Below are positions 1 to 4,108 of a DNA stretch of 5,047 nucleotides, piece after piece. The stretch is taken from positions 1-5,047 of the forward strand of contig JAIJLI010000182.1 of NCBI GenBank assembly GCA_022722495.1, written 5' to 3'. Both the position numbers and the translations under genes were made by a program. The notes beneath the pieces were generated by a model, which saw only the letters and a program-made list of their open reading frames with translations, ran no database searches and had not been told where the DNA came from. Every line of letters begins with the position of its first letter. The stretch's first letter is position 1. This DNA is from Dialister sp. Lineage in GTDB: Bacteria > Bacillota > Negativicutes > Veillonellales > Dialisteraceae.

Positions 1-19
1 CAAAGCCGCCACGAGAGCC

Positions 20-40
20 CTGAACCTTGAACCCTGAACC
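20..40. repeat. Three tandem copies of a 7-nt unit (YTGAACC)
   Basis: Three head-to-tail 7-mers are visible: CTGAACC (20-26), TTGAACC (27-33) and CTGAACC (34-40), differing only in the first base. They lie just beyond the T-run of the rplL terminator, in non-coding DNA at the window edge. The array may continue as imperfect repeats elsewhere, but nothing outside the window can be seen. No function is proposed. Confidence 0.7.
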
Positions 41-55
41 AAATGAAAGCAAAGT

Positions 56-102
56 AAAAAGGAGCTGTGAAGAAATGAATCCTCATTTCTTCACAACCCC
101 TT
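56..102 (-). terminator. Rho-independent terminator of the rplJ-rplL transcript
   Basis: A perfect 13-bp stem is formed by 66-78 and 83-95 with a 4-nt loop (79-82). On the minus strand it is followed by GCTCC and five T residues (plus-strand A run 56-60). The stem can be lengthened with small bulges by pairing the GGGG-containing side (96-102) with the CTCC side. It starts 25-30 nt after the rplL stop. A terminator here implies that whatever lies downstream (rpoB is the usual neighbour) has its own promoter or depends on read-through. Confidence 0.88.
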
Positions 103-126
103 CTCGAGCTTTTAGCTTAGCCGCAA

Positions 127-495
127 TTATTTCATTTCTACGGTAGCGCCAGCTGCTTCGAGTTTCTTCTTCATTTCTTCAGCTTCAGCTTTAGCAACGC
201 CGGTCTTTACTTCTTTCGGAGCGCCGTCAACGAGTGCTTTAGCGTCTTTCAGGCCGAGGCCGGTGATTTCACGAACGGCTTTGATGACCTGGATCTTCTG
301 AGCGCCAACGTCTTTGAGGATAACGTCGAATTCAGATTTTTCTTCTTCAGCTGCTGCTGCCGGAGCTGCTGCTGCTGCTACAGCTACAGGAGCTGCTGCG
401 GATACGCCGAATTTTTCTTCGATAGCTTTTACGAGTTCGGACAGTTCGAGTACAGACATTTCTGCAATGGCATTAAGGATTTCTTCGTTAGTCAT
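127..495 (-). CDS. rplL: 50S ribosomal protein L7/L12
   Basis: L7/L12 is the multi-copy stalk protein of the large subunit; dimers hang on L10 and recruit and stimulate the GTPase factors EF-Tu, EF-G and IF2. The 122-residue product has the family's usual length and three parts: an N-terminal dimerisation and L10-binding domain (about 1-31), a flexible Ala/Pro-rich hinge (about 32-52, coded by a run of GCT/GCA-type codons), and a globular C-terminal domain (54-122) with the hallmark [20 protein letters not shown] stretch. The ATG at 495 is chosen because GGAGG lies 8 nt upstream. An in-frame ATG at 510 would add five residues but overlaps that Shine-Dalgarno and has none of its own. It follows rplJ after a 37-nt gap and is the last gene before the terminator. 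Confidence 0.97.
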   Translation of the reverse strand: MTNEEILNAIAEMSVLELSELVKAIEEKFGVSAAAPVAVAAAAAPAAAAEEEKSEFDVILKDVGAQKIQVIKAVREITGLGLKDAKALVDGAPKEVKTGVAKAEAEEMKKKLEAAGATVEMK

Positions 496-522
496 TTTTG
501 TTTCCTCCATGGAATAGTTTTA

Positions 523-539
523 TGCGTAGATCTTACGCA
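523..539 (-). other. Small hairpin across the rplJ stop codon
   Basis: TGCGTA (523-528) and TACGCA (534-539) form a perfect 6-bp inverted repeat with a 5-nt loop. The rplJ TAA stop (533-535) lies at the edge of the loop. No T-run follows, so it is not a terminator. It could affect coupling, processing or the relative output of rplL, which is needed in several-fold excess over L10, but this is inference from position only. Confidence 0.4.
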
Positions 540-1081
540 GATTCTTTCTGTTTACGCAGTGCTTCGAGAGCATATGCGAGGTTCTGGATGTTGCCGTTGA
601 GGGCACGTGCCAGTCCGGTGATCGGAGCCAGCAGGGTCGCTGCGACCATACCCAGCAGCTGTTCTTTGGACGGCAGGTCTGCCAGTGCCTGAACAGCTTT
701 TGCGTCGATGACTTTGCCGTCGAGGACGCCAGCTTTGACAACGATAGCTTCGCTCTTGGTTTCTTTGAAGAATTCTTTCAGAGCTGCTGCCGGTGCGACC
801 GGATCGTCTTTGCAGGTTGCAAGACCATTCGGGCCAGCGAGCAGATCATCAAGACCTTCCAGACCGAGTTCGTCAGCTGCGATGCGGGTCAGTGTGTTTT
901 TGATAACCTTGTATTCAACACCGTGTGCAAGGAATTTACGACGGAGAAGTGTCGCATTCTTTACGTCCAGTTTGTTGAAGGATACCAGAACTACGCCCTG
1001 GGAAGCCAGTTTTTCTTTCATTTCTGCAACGATGGCTTCTTTTTCTGGACGAATTCTAACTTCATACTTTTCTTCGCTCAT
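533..1081 (-). CDS. rplJ: 50S ribosomal protein L10
   Basis: L10 is the base of the ribosomal stalk: its N-terminal domain binds 23S rRNA next to L11 and its long C-terminal helix carries the L7/L12 dimers. The product has 182 residues, slightly longer than the usual 165-175. The family pattern is clear: N-terminal RNA-binding domain with KVIKNTL at 58-64, AGPNGLA at 82-88, LADLPSKE at 133-140, then APITGLARALNGNIQNLAYA leading into the helical L12-binding tail that ends in a charged KQKESA. The ATG at 1081 has an AGGAGGTG Shine-Dalgarno (1086-1093) 4-5 nt upstream. It lies downstream of an attenuator leader (1128-1226) and 37 nt ahead of rplL. L10, in complex with L12, is the expected autoregulator of this pair. 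Confidence 0.97.
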   Translation of the reverse strand: MSEEKYEVRIRPEKEAIVAEMKEKLASQGVVLVSFNKLDVKNATLLRRKFLAHGVEYKVIKNTLTRIAADELGLEGLDDLLAGPNGLATCKDDPVAPAAALKEFFKETKSEAIVVKAGVLDGKVIDAKAVQALADLPSKEQLLGMVAATLLAPITGLARALNGNIQNLAYALEALRKQKESA

Positions 1082-1127
1082 AGTACACCTCCTCTGCTAT
1101 GGGATTTTATTATTTATCACGTTAGCT

Positions 1128-1155
1128 AAAACGACCTCGCATTCCGCGAGGTCGT
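1128..1155 (-). terminator. Attenuator hairpin in the rplJ leader
   Basis: On the minus strand ACGACCTCGC (1146-1155) pairs perfectly with GCGAGGTCGT (1131-1140), a 10-bp GC-rich stem with loop GGAAT, and the transcript continues as TTTT (1128-1131, partly shared with the stem). It sits about 47 nt before the rplJ start, after the rplA stop. Its 5' arm can alternatively pair with CGAGG at 1178-1182, so the hairpin is conditional. The U-run is short, which fits partial rather than complete termination. Confidence 0.85.
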
Positions 1156-1226
1156 GTACTGGCTTTGCAGTACTCAGCCTCGGGAGGCGGGCTACGCCCT
1201 TTAAAATGTCTTACCGCCGGTCTTAA
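1147..1226 (-). promoter_or_regulatory. L10-type leader: L10 binding region and antiterminator
   Basis: The 166-nt rplA-rplJ gap matches the architecture known for Firmicutes L10 leaders. Seen directly on the minus strand: GGCGG (1214-1218) followed by TAAGAC and, further on, CCGCC (1186-1190) then TCCCGAGG; this resembles the bent L10-binding helix with its conserved GAC and CCGAGG segments. Next is a hairpin GTACTG / CAGTAC (1168-1173 with 1156-1161). CGAGG at 1178-1182 can pair with CCTCG at 1147-1151, enclosing that hairpin and destroying the terminator's 5' arm. Known from Bacillus subtilis rplJL: L10(L12)4 binding favours the terminator. I infer the same logic here. No convincing separate promoter was seen before the leader, so read-through from rplA is likely to feed it. 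Confidence 0.8.
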
Positions 1227-1247
1227 GCTAAGTGTAAATAGGTAAAA

Positions 1248-1952
1248 TTATGCTTTTGCTGCTACCACTTTGGTGAGGTCGAGGTGGATGCCGCGGCCCA
1301 TGGTGGAGCTGATGGTGAGGCTCTTCATGTAGACGCCCTTTACAGTGGAAGGACGAGCTTTGAGGATGGTATTGTAGATAGCGAGCAGGTTCTGTTTCAG
1401 TTTGTCTTCGTCAAAGGATACTTTGCCGATGATGACCTGGACGTTGCCGGCTTTATCTGTACGATACTGTACCTTGCCGCCTTTGATTTCGTTGACAGCC
1501 TTGGTCACATCCATGGTGACGGTGCCAACCTTCGGGTTTGGCATGAGGCCTTTCGGTCCGAGTACACGGCCCAGACGACCTACGACAGCCATCATGTCCG
1601 GTGTAGCTACTACGACGTCAAAGTCCATCCAGCCCTGCATGATCTTGTCGGCCAGTTCTTTTCCGCCTACGTAGTCAGCGCCTGCTGCTTTTGCTTCGTC
1701 TTCCTTGTGGTCTTTAGCAAATACGAGAACCTTCTTGGATTTGCCGGTGCCTGCAGGAAGTACGGTAGCGCCGCGGAGCTGCTGATCAGCGTATTTCGGG
1801 TTGATATTCAGGTTGAAAGCAACTTCTACAGTTTCATCGAACTTTGCGGATGCTGCTTCTTTCACAAGCTTTACAGCTTCGTCGATGTCATAGAGCTTAT
1901 GACTGTCAACGATGGCTGCTGCGGCTTTCTGTTTCTTTGTCAGTTTTGCCAT
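1248..1952 (-). CDS. rplA: 50S ribosomal protein L1
   Basis: L1 binds 23S helices 76-78, forms the mobile L1 stalk that helps release deacylated tRNA from the E site, and in many bacteria represses its own operon by binding a copy of that site in mRNA. The product has 234 residues, the normal length. The L1 signature is present at about 124-146 ([20 protein letters not shown] and on), the two-domain alpha/beta pattern is evident, and the C-terminal [16 protein letters not shown] matches the family except that the usual Pro of STMGPG is Arg at 220. The ATG at 1952 has AGGAGGA (1957-1963) 4 nt upstream. It follows rplK after 53 nt that contain an L1-site-like fold. Confidence 0.97.
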   Translation of the reverse strand: MAKLTKKQKAAAAIVDSHKLYDIDEAVKLVKEAASAKFDETVEVAFNLNINPKYADQQLRGATVLPAGTGKSKKVLVFAKDHKEDEAKAAGADYVGGKELADKIMQGWMDFDVVVATPDMMAVVGRLGRVLGPKGLMPNPKVGTVTMDVTKAVNEIKGGKVQYRTDKAGNVQVIIGKVSFDEDKLKQNLLAIYNTILKARPSTVKGVYMKSLTISSTMGRGIHLDLTKVVAAKA

Positions 1953-1965
1953 TGTTTCCTCCTAT

Positions 1966-1992
1966 GTGGTCTTTGGGGTTCTACCCTGCCAC
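1966..1992 (-). promoter_or_regulatory. Putative L1-binding-site mimic before rplA
   Basis: On the minus strand the rplK-rplA gap reads GTGGCAGGGT, AGA, ACCCCAAAGACCAC. Outer GTGG pairs with CCAC and inner GGGT with ACCC, leaving a short 5' bulge (CA) and a longer A-rich 3' bulge (CAAAGA). That is the same asymmetric plan as the site before rplK (2462-2495) and as the 23S L1 site. It ends 3 nt before the AGGAGG of rplA, so bound L1 could block initiation. The fold is seen; the role is inference. The 5' side has GTGGCAG rather than GTGGGAG, so the match is weaker than the first site. Confidence 0.5.
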
Positions 1993-2005
1993 GAATGGGT
2001 CAGTC

Positions 2006-2431
2006 TTAGTCTACAACTTCGATGCCCATAGAACGAGCTGTGCCTTCGATCAGGCGCATAGCTGCTTCTACAGTGTTAGCGTTCAGGTCTGGCATCTTTG
2101 TTTCAGCGATTTCCTTGACCTGTGCTTTGGTGACTTTGCCTACTTTGTTCTTGTTCGGTTCACCAGAAGCCTTTTCGAGTCCGGCTGCTTTCTTCAGAAG
2201 AACAGCTGCCGGCGGAGTTTTACAAATAAATGTAAAGCTTCTATCTTCAAAAACAGTAATTTCTACAGGGATGATCAGGCCTACCTGCTTTGCAGTGCGA
2301 TCGTTGAAATCTTTAACGAAGGCCATGATGTTGACGCCTGCCTGGCCAAGGGCCGGGCCTACTGGCGGTGCTGGGGTAGCTTTGCCAGCTGCGACCTGCA
2401 GTTTAACAACTTTAGAGATTTTCTTTGCCAT
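2006..2431 (-). CDS. rplK: 50S ribosomal protein L11
   Basis: L11 binds the 23S GTPase-associated region together with L10 and is needed for stringent-response signalling by RelA; thiostrepton acts in the cleft next to its N-terminal domain. The 141-residue product is of standard length. The proline-rich switch segment [17 protein letters not shown] is at 20-36, the domain junction [14 protein letters not shown] at 71-84, and the RNA-binding C-terminal domain carries [14 protein letters not shown] and [20 protein letters not shown]. The ATG at 2431 is chosen because AAGGAGGTG (2439-2447) lies 7 nt upstream; an upstream in-frame GTG at 2494 would add 21 residues from inside the structured leader and is not credible. 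It lies 106 nt after nusG and 53 nt before rplA. Confidence 0.97.
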   Translation of the reverse strand: MAKKISKVVKLQVAAGKATPAPPVGPALGQAGVNIMAFVKDFNDRTAKQVGLIIPVEITVFEDRSFTFICKTPPAAVLLKKAAGLEKASGEPNKNKVGKVTKAQVKEIAETKMPDLNANTVEAAMRLIEGTARSMGIEVVD

Positions 2432-2461
2432 AATGTTACACCTCCTTGTCCTTGTTGGAAT

Positions 2462-2495
2462 GTGGTACTTACGGGCTGTAACGGGCCCTCCCACC
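2462..2495 (-). promoter_or_regulatory. rplK leader element mimicking the 23S rRNA L1-binding site
   Basis: The minus strand reads GGTGGGAG, GGCCCGTTACAGCCC, GTAAGTACCAC. GTGG pairs with CCAC, and GGGC pairs with GCCC to form an inner hairpin, leaving GAG on one side and a purine-rich GTAAGTA on the other. From memory, the E. coli L1 stalk helix has GGUGGGAGG on one side and a UUGAAAUACCACC segment on the other, which this copies closely. L1 autoregulation through such a site in the rplK leader is established in E. coli. The element ends about 14 nt before the rplK Shine-Dalgarno, so translational repression is the simplest reading. Confidence 0.75.
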
Positions 2496-2526
2496 GTGGG
2501 ACGAGCCTAGTTCGAGGCAGTCCCAC
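2496..2526 (-). other. Strong hairpin between nusG and the L1 site
   Basis: A 7-bp perfect stem GTGGGAC / GTCCCAC (2520-2526 with 2496-2502) encloses a second 4-bp stem GCCT / AGGC (2515-2518 with 2505-2508) and a 6-nt loop. It begins 11 nt after the nusG stop and abuts the L1-site mimic directly. No T-run follows, so it is not an intrinsic terminator. Plausible roles are an RNase processing site separating nusG from rplK mRNA, a 3'-end stabiliser, or a partner that tunes folding of the L1 site; none can be decided from sequence. Confidence 0.7.
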
Positions 2527-2537
2527 TGTATATTGAA

Positions 2538-3155
2538 TCACGGAAGTGGTTCAAAAGAACCGGCTTCCAGTTCAATCGTAGTGGTGGTTCCGAAATTGCT
2601 GATATCAGCCTTGATCTTGGTCTTGTCTTCAGCGACTTCGAGTACGACAGCAGTGCGGTCTTCGAATACACCCTTGGTGATACGGACGCGATCGCCGGCT
2701 TTGACGTCGACGGCTGCTGCTTTCTTTGTATTCATGCCATGAATGATGCGGTCTGCTTCTTCGTCAGAAAGCGGAATCGGCTTCGTGGTTGTCCCGACGA
2801 ATCCGGTGACGCCAGGGGTATTTCTGACGACATACCAGCTTCTATCATTGACTTCCATCTTGATCAGAAGATAGCCGGGGAACACTTTGTGAGCAACCAC
2901 TCTTGTCTTCCCATCTTTTTCTTCTTCTTCATCCTGAAGAGGGAGCAGGATCTCGAGGATCGTATCATCCATGCCCATGGAATGAACTTTGCGGGTCAGG
3001 GTATCCTTGACTTTATTTTCATAGCCGGAGTAGGTATGGATGACATACCAGCGGATATCTTTGGAGCCAACGCTCGGAGCGCCGATCTCGGTCGGTGCAC
3101 TGACTTCGCTCTGTTCTTCTTTTAAGTTTTTGTTTTCAGCTTCGATATCAGACAT
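2538..3155 (-). CDS. nusG: Transcription termination/antitermination factor NusG
   Basis: NusG binds RNA polymerase through its NGN domain and modulates pausing, Rho-dependent termination and coupling to the ribosome. The product has 205 residues against the usual 170-180; the excess is an acidic, low-complexity N-terminal extension of about 32 residues. The NGN domain begins at IRWYVIHTYSGYE (34-46) and includes VFPGYLLIKM (91-100) and the NTPGVTGFVG region (112-121). A KOW domain follows (about 151-205, GDRVRITKGVFEDRTAVVLE). The KOW motif lacks the usual GPF proline (Val163) and has Ala169 where the invariant Gly is expected. The ATG at 3155 has AGGAGG (3162-3167) upstream that overlaps the secE stop region; the intergenic gap is 13 nt, so tight coupling with secE is likely. 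Confidence 0.95.
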   Translation of the reverse strand: MSDIEAENKNLKEEQSEVSAPTEIGAPSVGSKDIRWYVIHTYSGYENKVKDTLTRKVHSMGMDDTILEILLPLQDEEEEKDGKTRVVAHKVFPGYLLIKMEVNDRSWYVVRNTPGVTGFVGTTTKPIPLSDEEADRIIHGMNTKKAAAVDVKAGDRVRITKGVFEDRTAVVLEVAEDKTKIKADISNFGTTTTIELEAGSFEPLP

Positions 3156-3168
3156 AGCTCTCCTCCTC

Positions 3169-3417
3169 TCAGCCTACCGCAGTGACTAATAACTTGGAGA
3201 GACCAGCGAATACGAAGTCTACTGCCACGATCAAGAAAGACACGAGGATGACAGACACGATGGTCGCGATGGTATAGTTCAGCATCTGGTTCTTTGTCGG
3301 CCAGATGACCTTTTTCATTTCCATCTTTGTTTCCTTGAAGAAACGGCTCCATGCGCTGCTTGCTTCCTGTGCTTTTTCCGTTCTAGTAGCTGTTGTTTTA
3401 CGCTTCGCCTTGGCCAT
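3169..3417 (-). CDS. secE: Preprotein translocase subunit SecE
   Basis: SecE is the small clamp subunit of the SecYEG translocon in the inner membrane. The 82-residue product fits the short, single-membrane-segment form typical of Gram-positives and Negativicutes. It has a basic N-terminus (about 1-16), a conserved amphipathic surface helix with RFFKETKMEMKKVIWPTKNQ (25-44; the KKVxWP core is the family signature), and one hydrophobic segment at about 48-72. The ATG at 3417 is preferred: GGGGTG (3423-3428) lies 5 nt upstream. A TTG six codons earlier in frame (3435) is less likely. It sits between rpmG (28-nt gap) and nusG (13-nt gap), the near-universal order. Confidence 0.95.
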   Translation of the reverse strand: MAKAKRKTTATRTEKAQEASSAWSRFFKETKMEMKKVIWPTKNQMLNYTIATIVSVILVSFLIVAVDFVFAGLSKLLVTAVG

Positions 3418-3445
3418 GCTCGCACCCCAGTTCAATCAGAAAAAA

Positions 3446-3595
3446 TTATTTGGTTTCTTTATGAAGGGTGTGTTTATGGCACCATTTGCAGTATTTCATC
3501 AGTTCCACACGTTCGGTAGTGGTCTTTTTGTTCTTGTTCGTACGATAATTGCGGCGCTTGCATTCTGTGCATGCAAGAGTAATTCCTTCACGCAT
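3446..3595 (-). CDS. rpmG: 50S ribosomal protein L33 (zinc-binding form)
   Basis: L33 is a small large-subunit protein near the E site. The 49-residue product starts [17 protein letters not shown], and ends [16 protein letters not shown]. Two CxxC pairs (Cys9/Cys12 and Cys36/Cys39) form the zinc ribbon, so this is the zinc-dependent rather than the cysteine-free paralogue. The ATG at 3595 has GAGGTG (3602-3607) 6 nt upstream. It is the first gene of the rpmG-secE-nusG group, directly after two candidate promoters, an arrangement common in Firmicutes. Confidence 0.95.
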   Translation of the reverse strand: MREGITLACTECKRRNYRTNKNKKTTTERVELMKYCKWCHKHTLHKETK

Positions 3596-3620
3596 TATTT
3601 ACACCTCATTCCATCTTTCT

Positions 3621-3635
3621 TCGGCCGACGGCCAA
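3621..3635 (-). other. Small GC-rich hairpin in the rpmG 5' leader
   Basis: On the minus strand TTGGCC (3630-3635) can pair with GGCCGA (3621-3626) with one G-U pair and a 3-nt loop. It falls between the inferred start of the proximal promoter (about 3644) and the rpmG Shine-Dalgarno. It is short, and may simply protect the 5' end. Confidence 0.3.
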
Positions 3636-3650
3636 TTAACATGCTTGATA

Positions 3651-3680
3651 AGTATATCACAAATCACGCTGCCTGTGCAA
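3651..3680 (-). promoter_or_regulatory. Proximal sigma-A type promoter for rpmG-secE-nusG (P2)
   Basis: On the minus strand the -35 is TTGCAC (3675-3680) and the -10 is TATACT (3651-3656), spaced 18 nt. The DNA upstream of the -35 is AT-rich. The predicted start near 3644 gives a leader of about 50 nt to the rpmG ATG. Each hexamer departs from consensus by one or two bases. It is the promoter best placed to serve rpmG. Confidence 0.72.
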
Positions 3681-3697
3681 GTAGAAAATTCGCACTT

Positions 3698-3719
3698 AAA
3701 AAAGCCGGGCCATCCCAGC
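3698..3719 (-). terminator. Terminator-like hairpin between the two promoters
   Basis: Minus-strand GCTGGG (3714-3719) pairs with CCCGGC (3704-3709), 6 bp with one G-U pair and a 4-nt loop, immediately followed by six T residues (3698-3703). It has the form of an intrinsic terminator for minus-strand transcription. It begins only about 3 nt after the start predicted for the distal promoter. Whether such a promoter-proximal hairpin can terminate is uncertain; it may instead be a 5'-end structure. On the plus strand no T-run follows, so it is not a plus-strand terminator. Confidence 0.55.
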
Positions 3720-3728
3720 GTTTCTAGT

Positions 3729-3776
3729 ATTGTAGCATAAAAAGGGGGCCTTTGCAAGGACTTTTTTGATTTTTTG
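3729..3776 (-). promoter_or_regulatory. Distal sigma-A type promoter with UP-like A-tracts (P1)
   Basis: On the minus strand the -35 is TTGCAA (3752-3757) and the -10 is TACAAT (3729-3734) with an optimal 17-nt spacer. Two A6 tracts (3762-3767 and 3770-3775) lie directly upstream of the -35, where an UP element binds the alpha subunit. This is the style of a strong rRNA or r-protein promoter. The predicted start is near 3722, about 126 nt before the rpmG ATG and just before the terminator-like hairpin. Confidence 0.68.
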
Positions 3777-3780
3777 AGAT

Positions 3781-3966
3781 CAGAGTTTGAAAGCAGCTAG
3801 GGAAACACTGATTCAATCGCAGAATCAGATTTAATCAATGTTTCCTTAGAAGCTCCGCGAAGTTTTTGAAATGCGGTATTCACAAAAGATAGAACACCTG
3901 CGAATCCTTTGAACCTCTTAAGGAAACGCATAGATCGCAAATATGATGTTCCGCTTTCAAACTTTG
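3781..3966. repeat. Three copies of a CARAGTTTGAAAGCRG-like motif in both orientations
   Basis: In gene-free DNA, a motif recurs: plus strand 3781-3796 (CAGAGTTTGAAAGCAG), a looser plus-strand copy at 3858-3876 (two extra T and one extra T inserted), and minus strand 3951-3966 (CAAAGTTTGAAAGCGG). The first and third share 14 of 16 positions as an inverted pair about 170 bp apart. This looks like part of a dispersed intergenic repeat or a decayed miniature element, but no transposase or target duplication is visible. An 82-codon minus-strand frame across this region was not accepted as a gene. Confidence 0.45.
3797..3849. repeat. Long imperfect inverted repeat (22-nt arms)
   Basis: Arms 3797-3818 and 3828-3849 match at 19 of 22 positions as an inverted repeat around a 9-nt centre, including GGAAACA / TGTTTCC and GATT / AATC blocks. 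It is AT-rich and has no T-run on either strand directly after the stem, so it is not a typical terminator. It would form a long hairpin in RNA from either strand. It is within the spacer between porin and rpmG, upstream of P1. Confidence 0.65.
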
Positions 3967-4035
3967 CTCCGCTCGGGATCACGGACTGAGGAGATACCGC
4001 GAGGATCGCATAGCACAAGGCGGATGGAGCGGAGC
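3966..4035. repeat. Inverted repeat GCTCCGCTC / GAGCGGAGC
   Basis: Perfect 9-bp arms at 3966-3974 and 4027-4035 (10 with the flanking T-A pair) are separated by 52 bp of higher-GC sequence than the rest of the spacer. The enclosed stretch has the look of the dispersed intergenic repeats whose chance translations read like DPERSK or SVIPSGAK; this likeness is from memory. No gene is recognised inside it. Confidence 0.5.
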
Positions 4036-4039
4036 AGGC

Positions 4040-4082
4040 AATCAAAAAGGAAATCCCATTTCTGAGGTTTCCTTTTTTGATT
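4040..4082 (-). terminator. Rho-independent terminator of the porin gene
   Basis: The minus strand has an almost perfect 16-17-bp stem: AATCAAAAAAGGAAACC (4066-4082) against the GATTTCCTTTTTGATT arm (4040-4055), with a loop of about 10 nt. It begins 26 nt after the porin stop and the GC-containing core is followed by five T residues. The symmetrical A and T tracts mean it could also work on plus-strand transcripts. It separates porin transcription from the r-protein promoters. Confidence 0.82.
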
Positions 4083-4108
4083 CAGGCTTATTTGCGAGAA
4101 TTCACAAA

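Noticed and set aside
360..415. GCT-type trinucleotide repeat as a possible contingency locus
   Set aside because: It encodes the normal Ala-rich hinge of L7/L12 and needs no other explanation.
1230..1275. Separate promoter for rplJ near the rplA stop (TACACT as -10)
   Set aside because: No acceptable -35 at 16-18 nt spacing was seen, so it was not called.
1284..2009. 241-codon plus-strand open frame opposite rplA
   Set aside because: It is antisense to a clear L1 gene, has no ribosome binding site or recognisable domain, and its Cys/Phe-rich content is typical of reverse-complemented coding DNA.
2432..2494. N-terminally extended L11 starting at the GTG at 2494
   Set aside because: The extra 21 residues are coded by the L1-site mimic and the Shine-Dalgarno; MAKKISKVV with AAGGAGGTG upstream is the normal L11 start.
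1844..2536. 230-codon plus-strand open frame opposite rplK and the rplK leader
   Set aside because: Antisense shadow of L11; it also crosses two intergenic regions with structured leaders on the other strand.
3741..3775. Plus-strand terminator formed by CCTTTGCAAGG followed by T runs
   Set aside because: The stem is only 4 bp with a 3-nt loop and no plus-strand gene precedes it; the T runs are better explained as A-tracts upstream of P1.
3797..4045. 82-codon minus-strand open frame in the porin-rpmG spacer
   Set aside because: No Shine-Dalgarno at its start, composition unlike a folded protein, and it crosses the inverted repeats; it is best explained as chance translation of repeat DNA.
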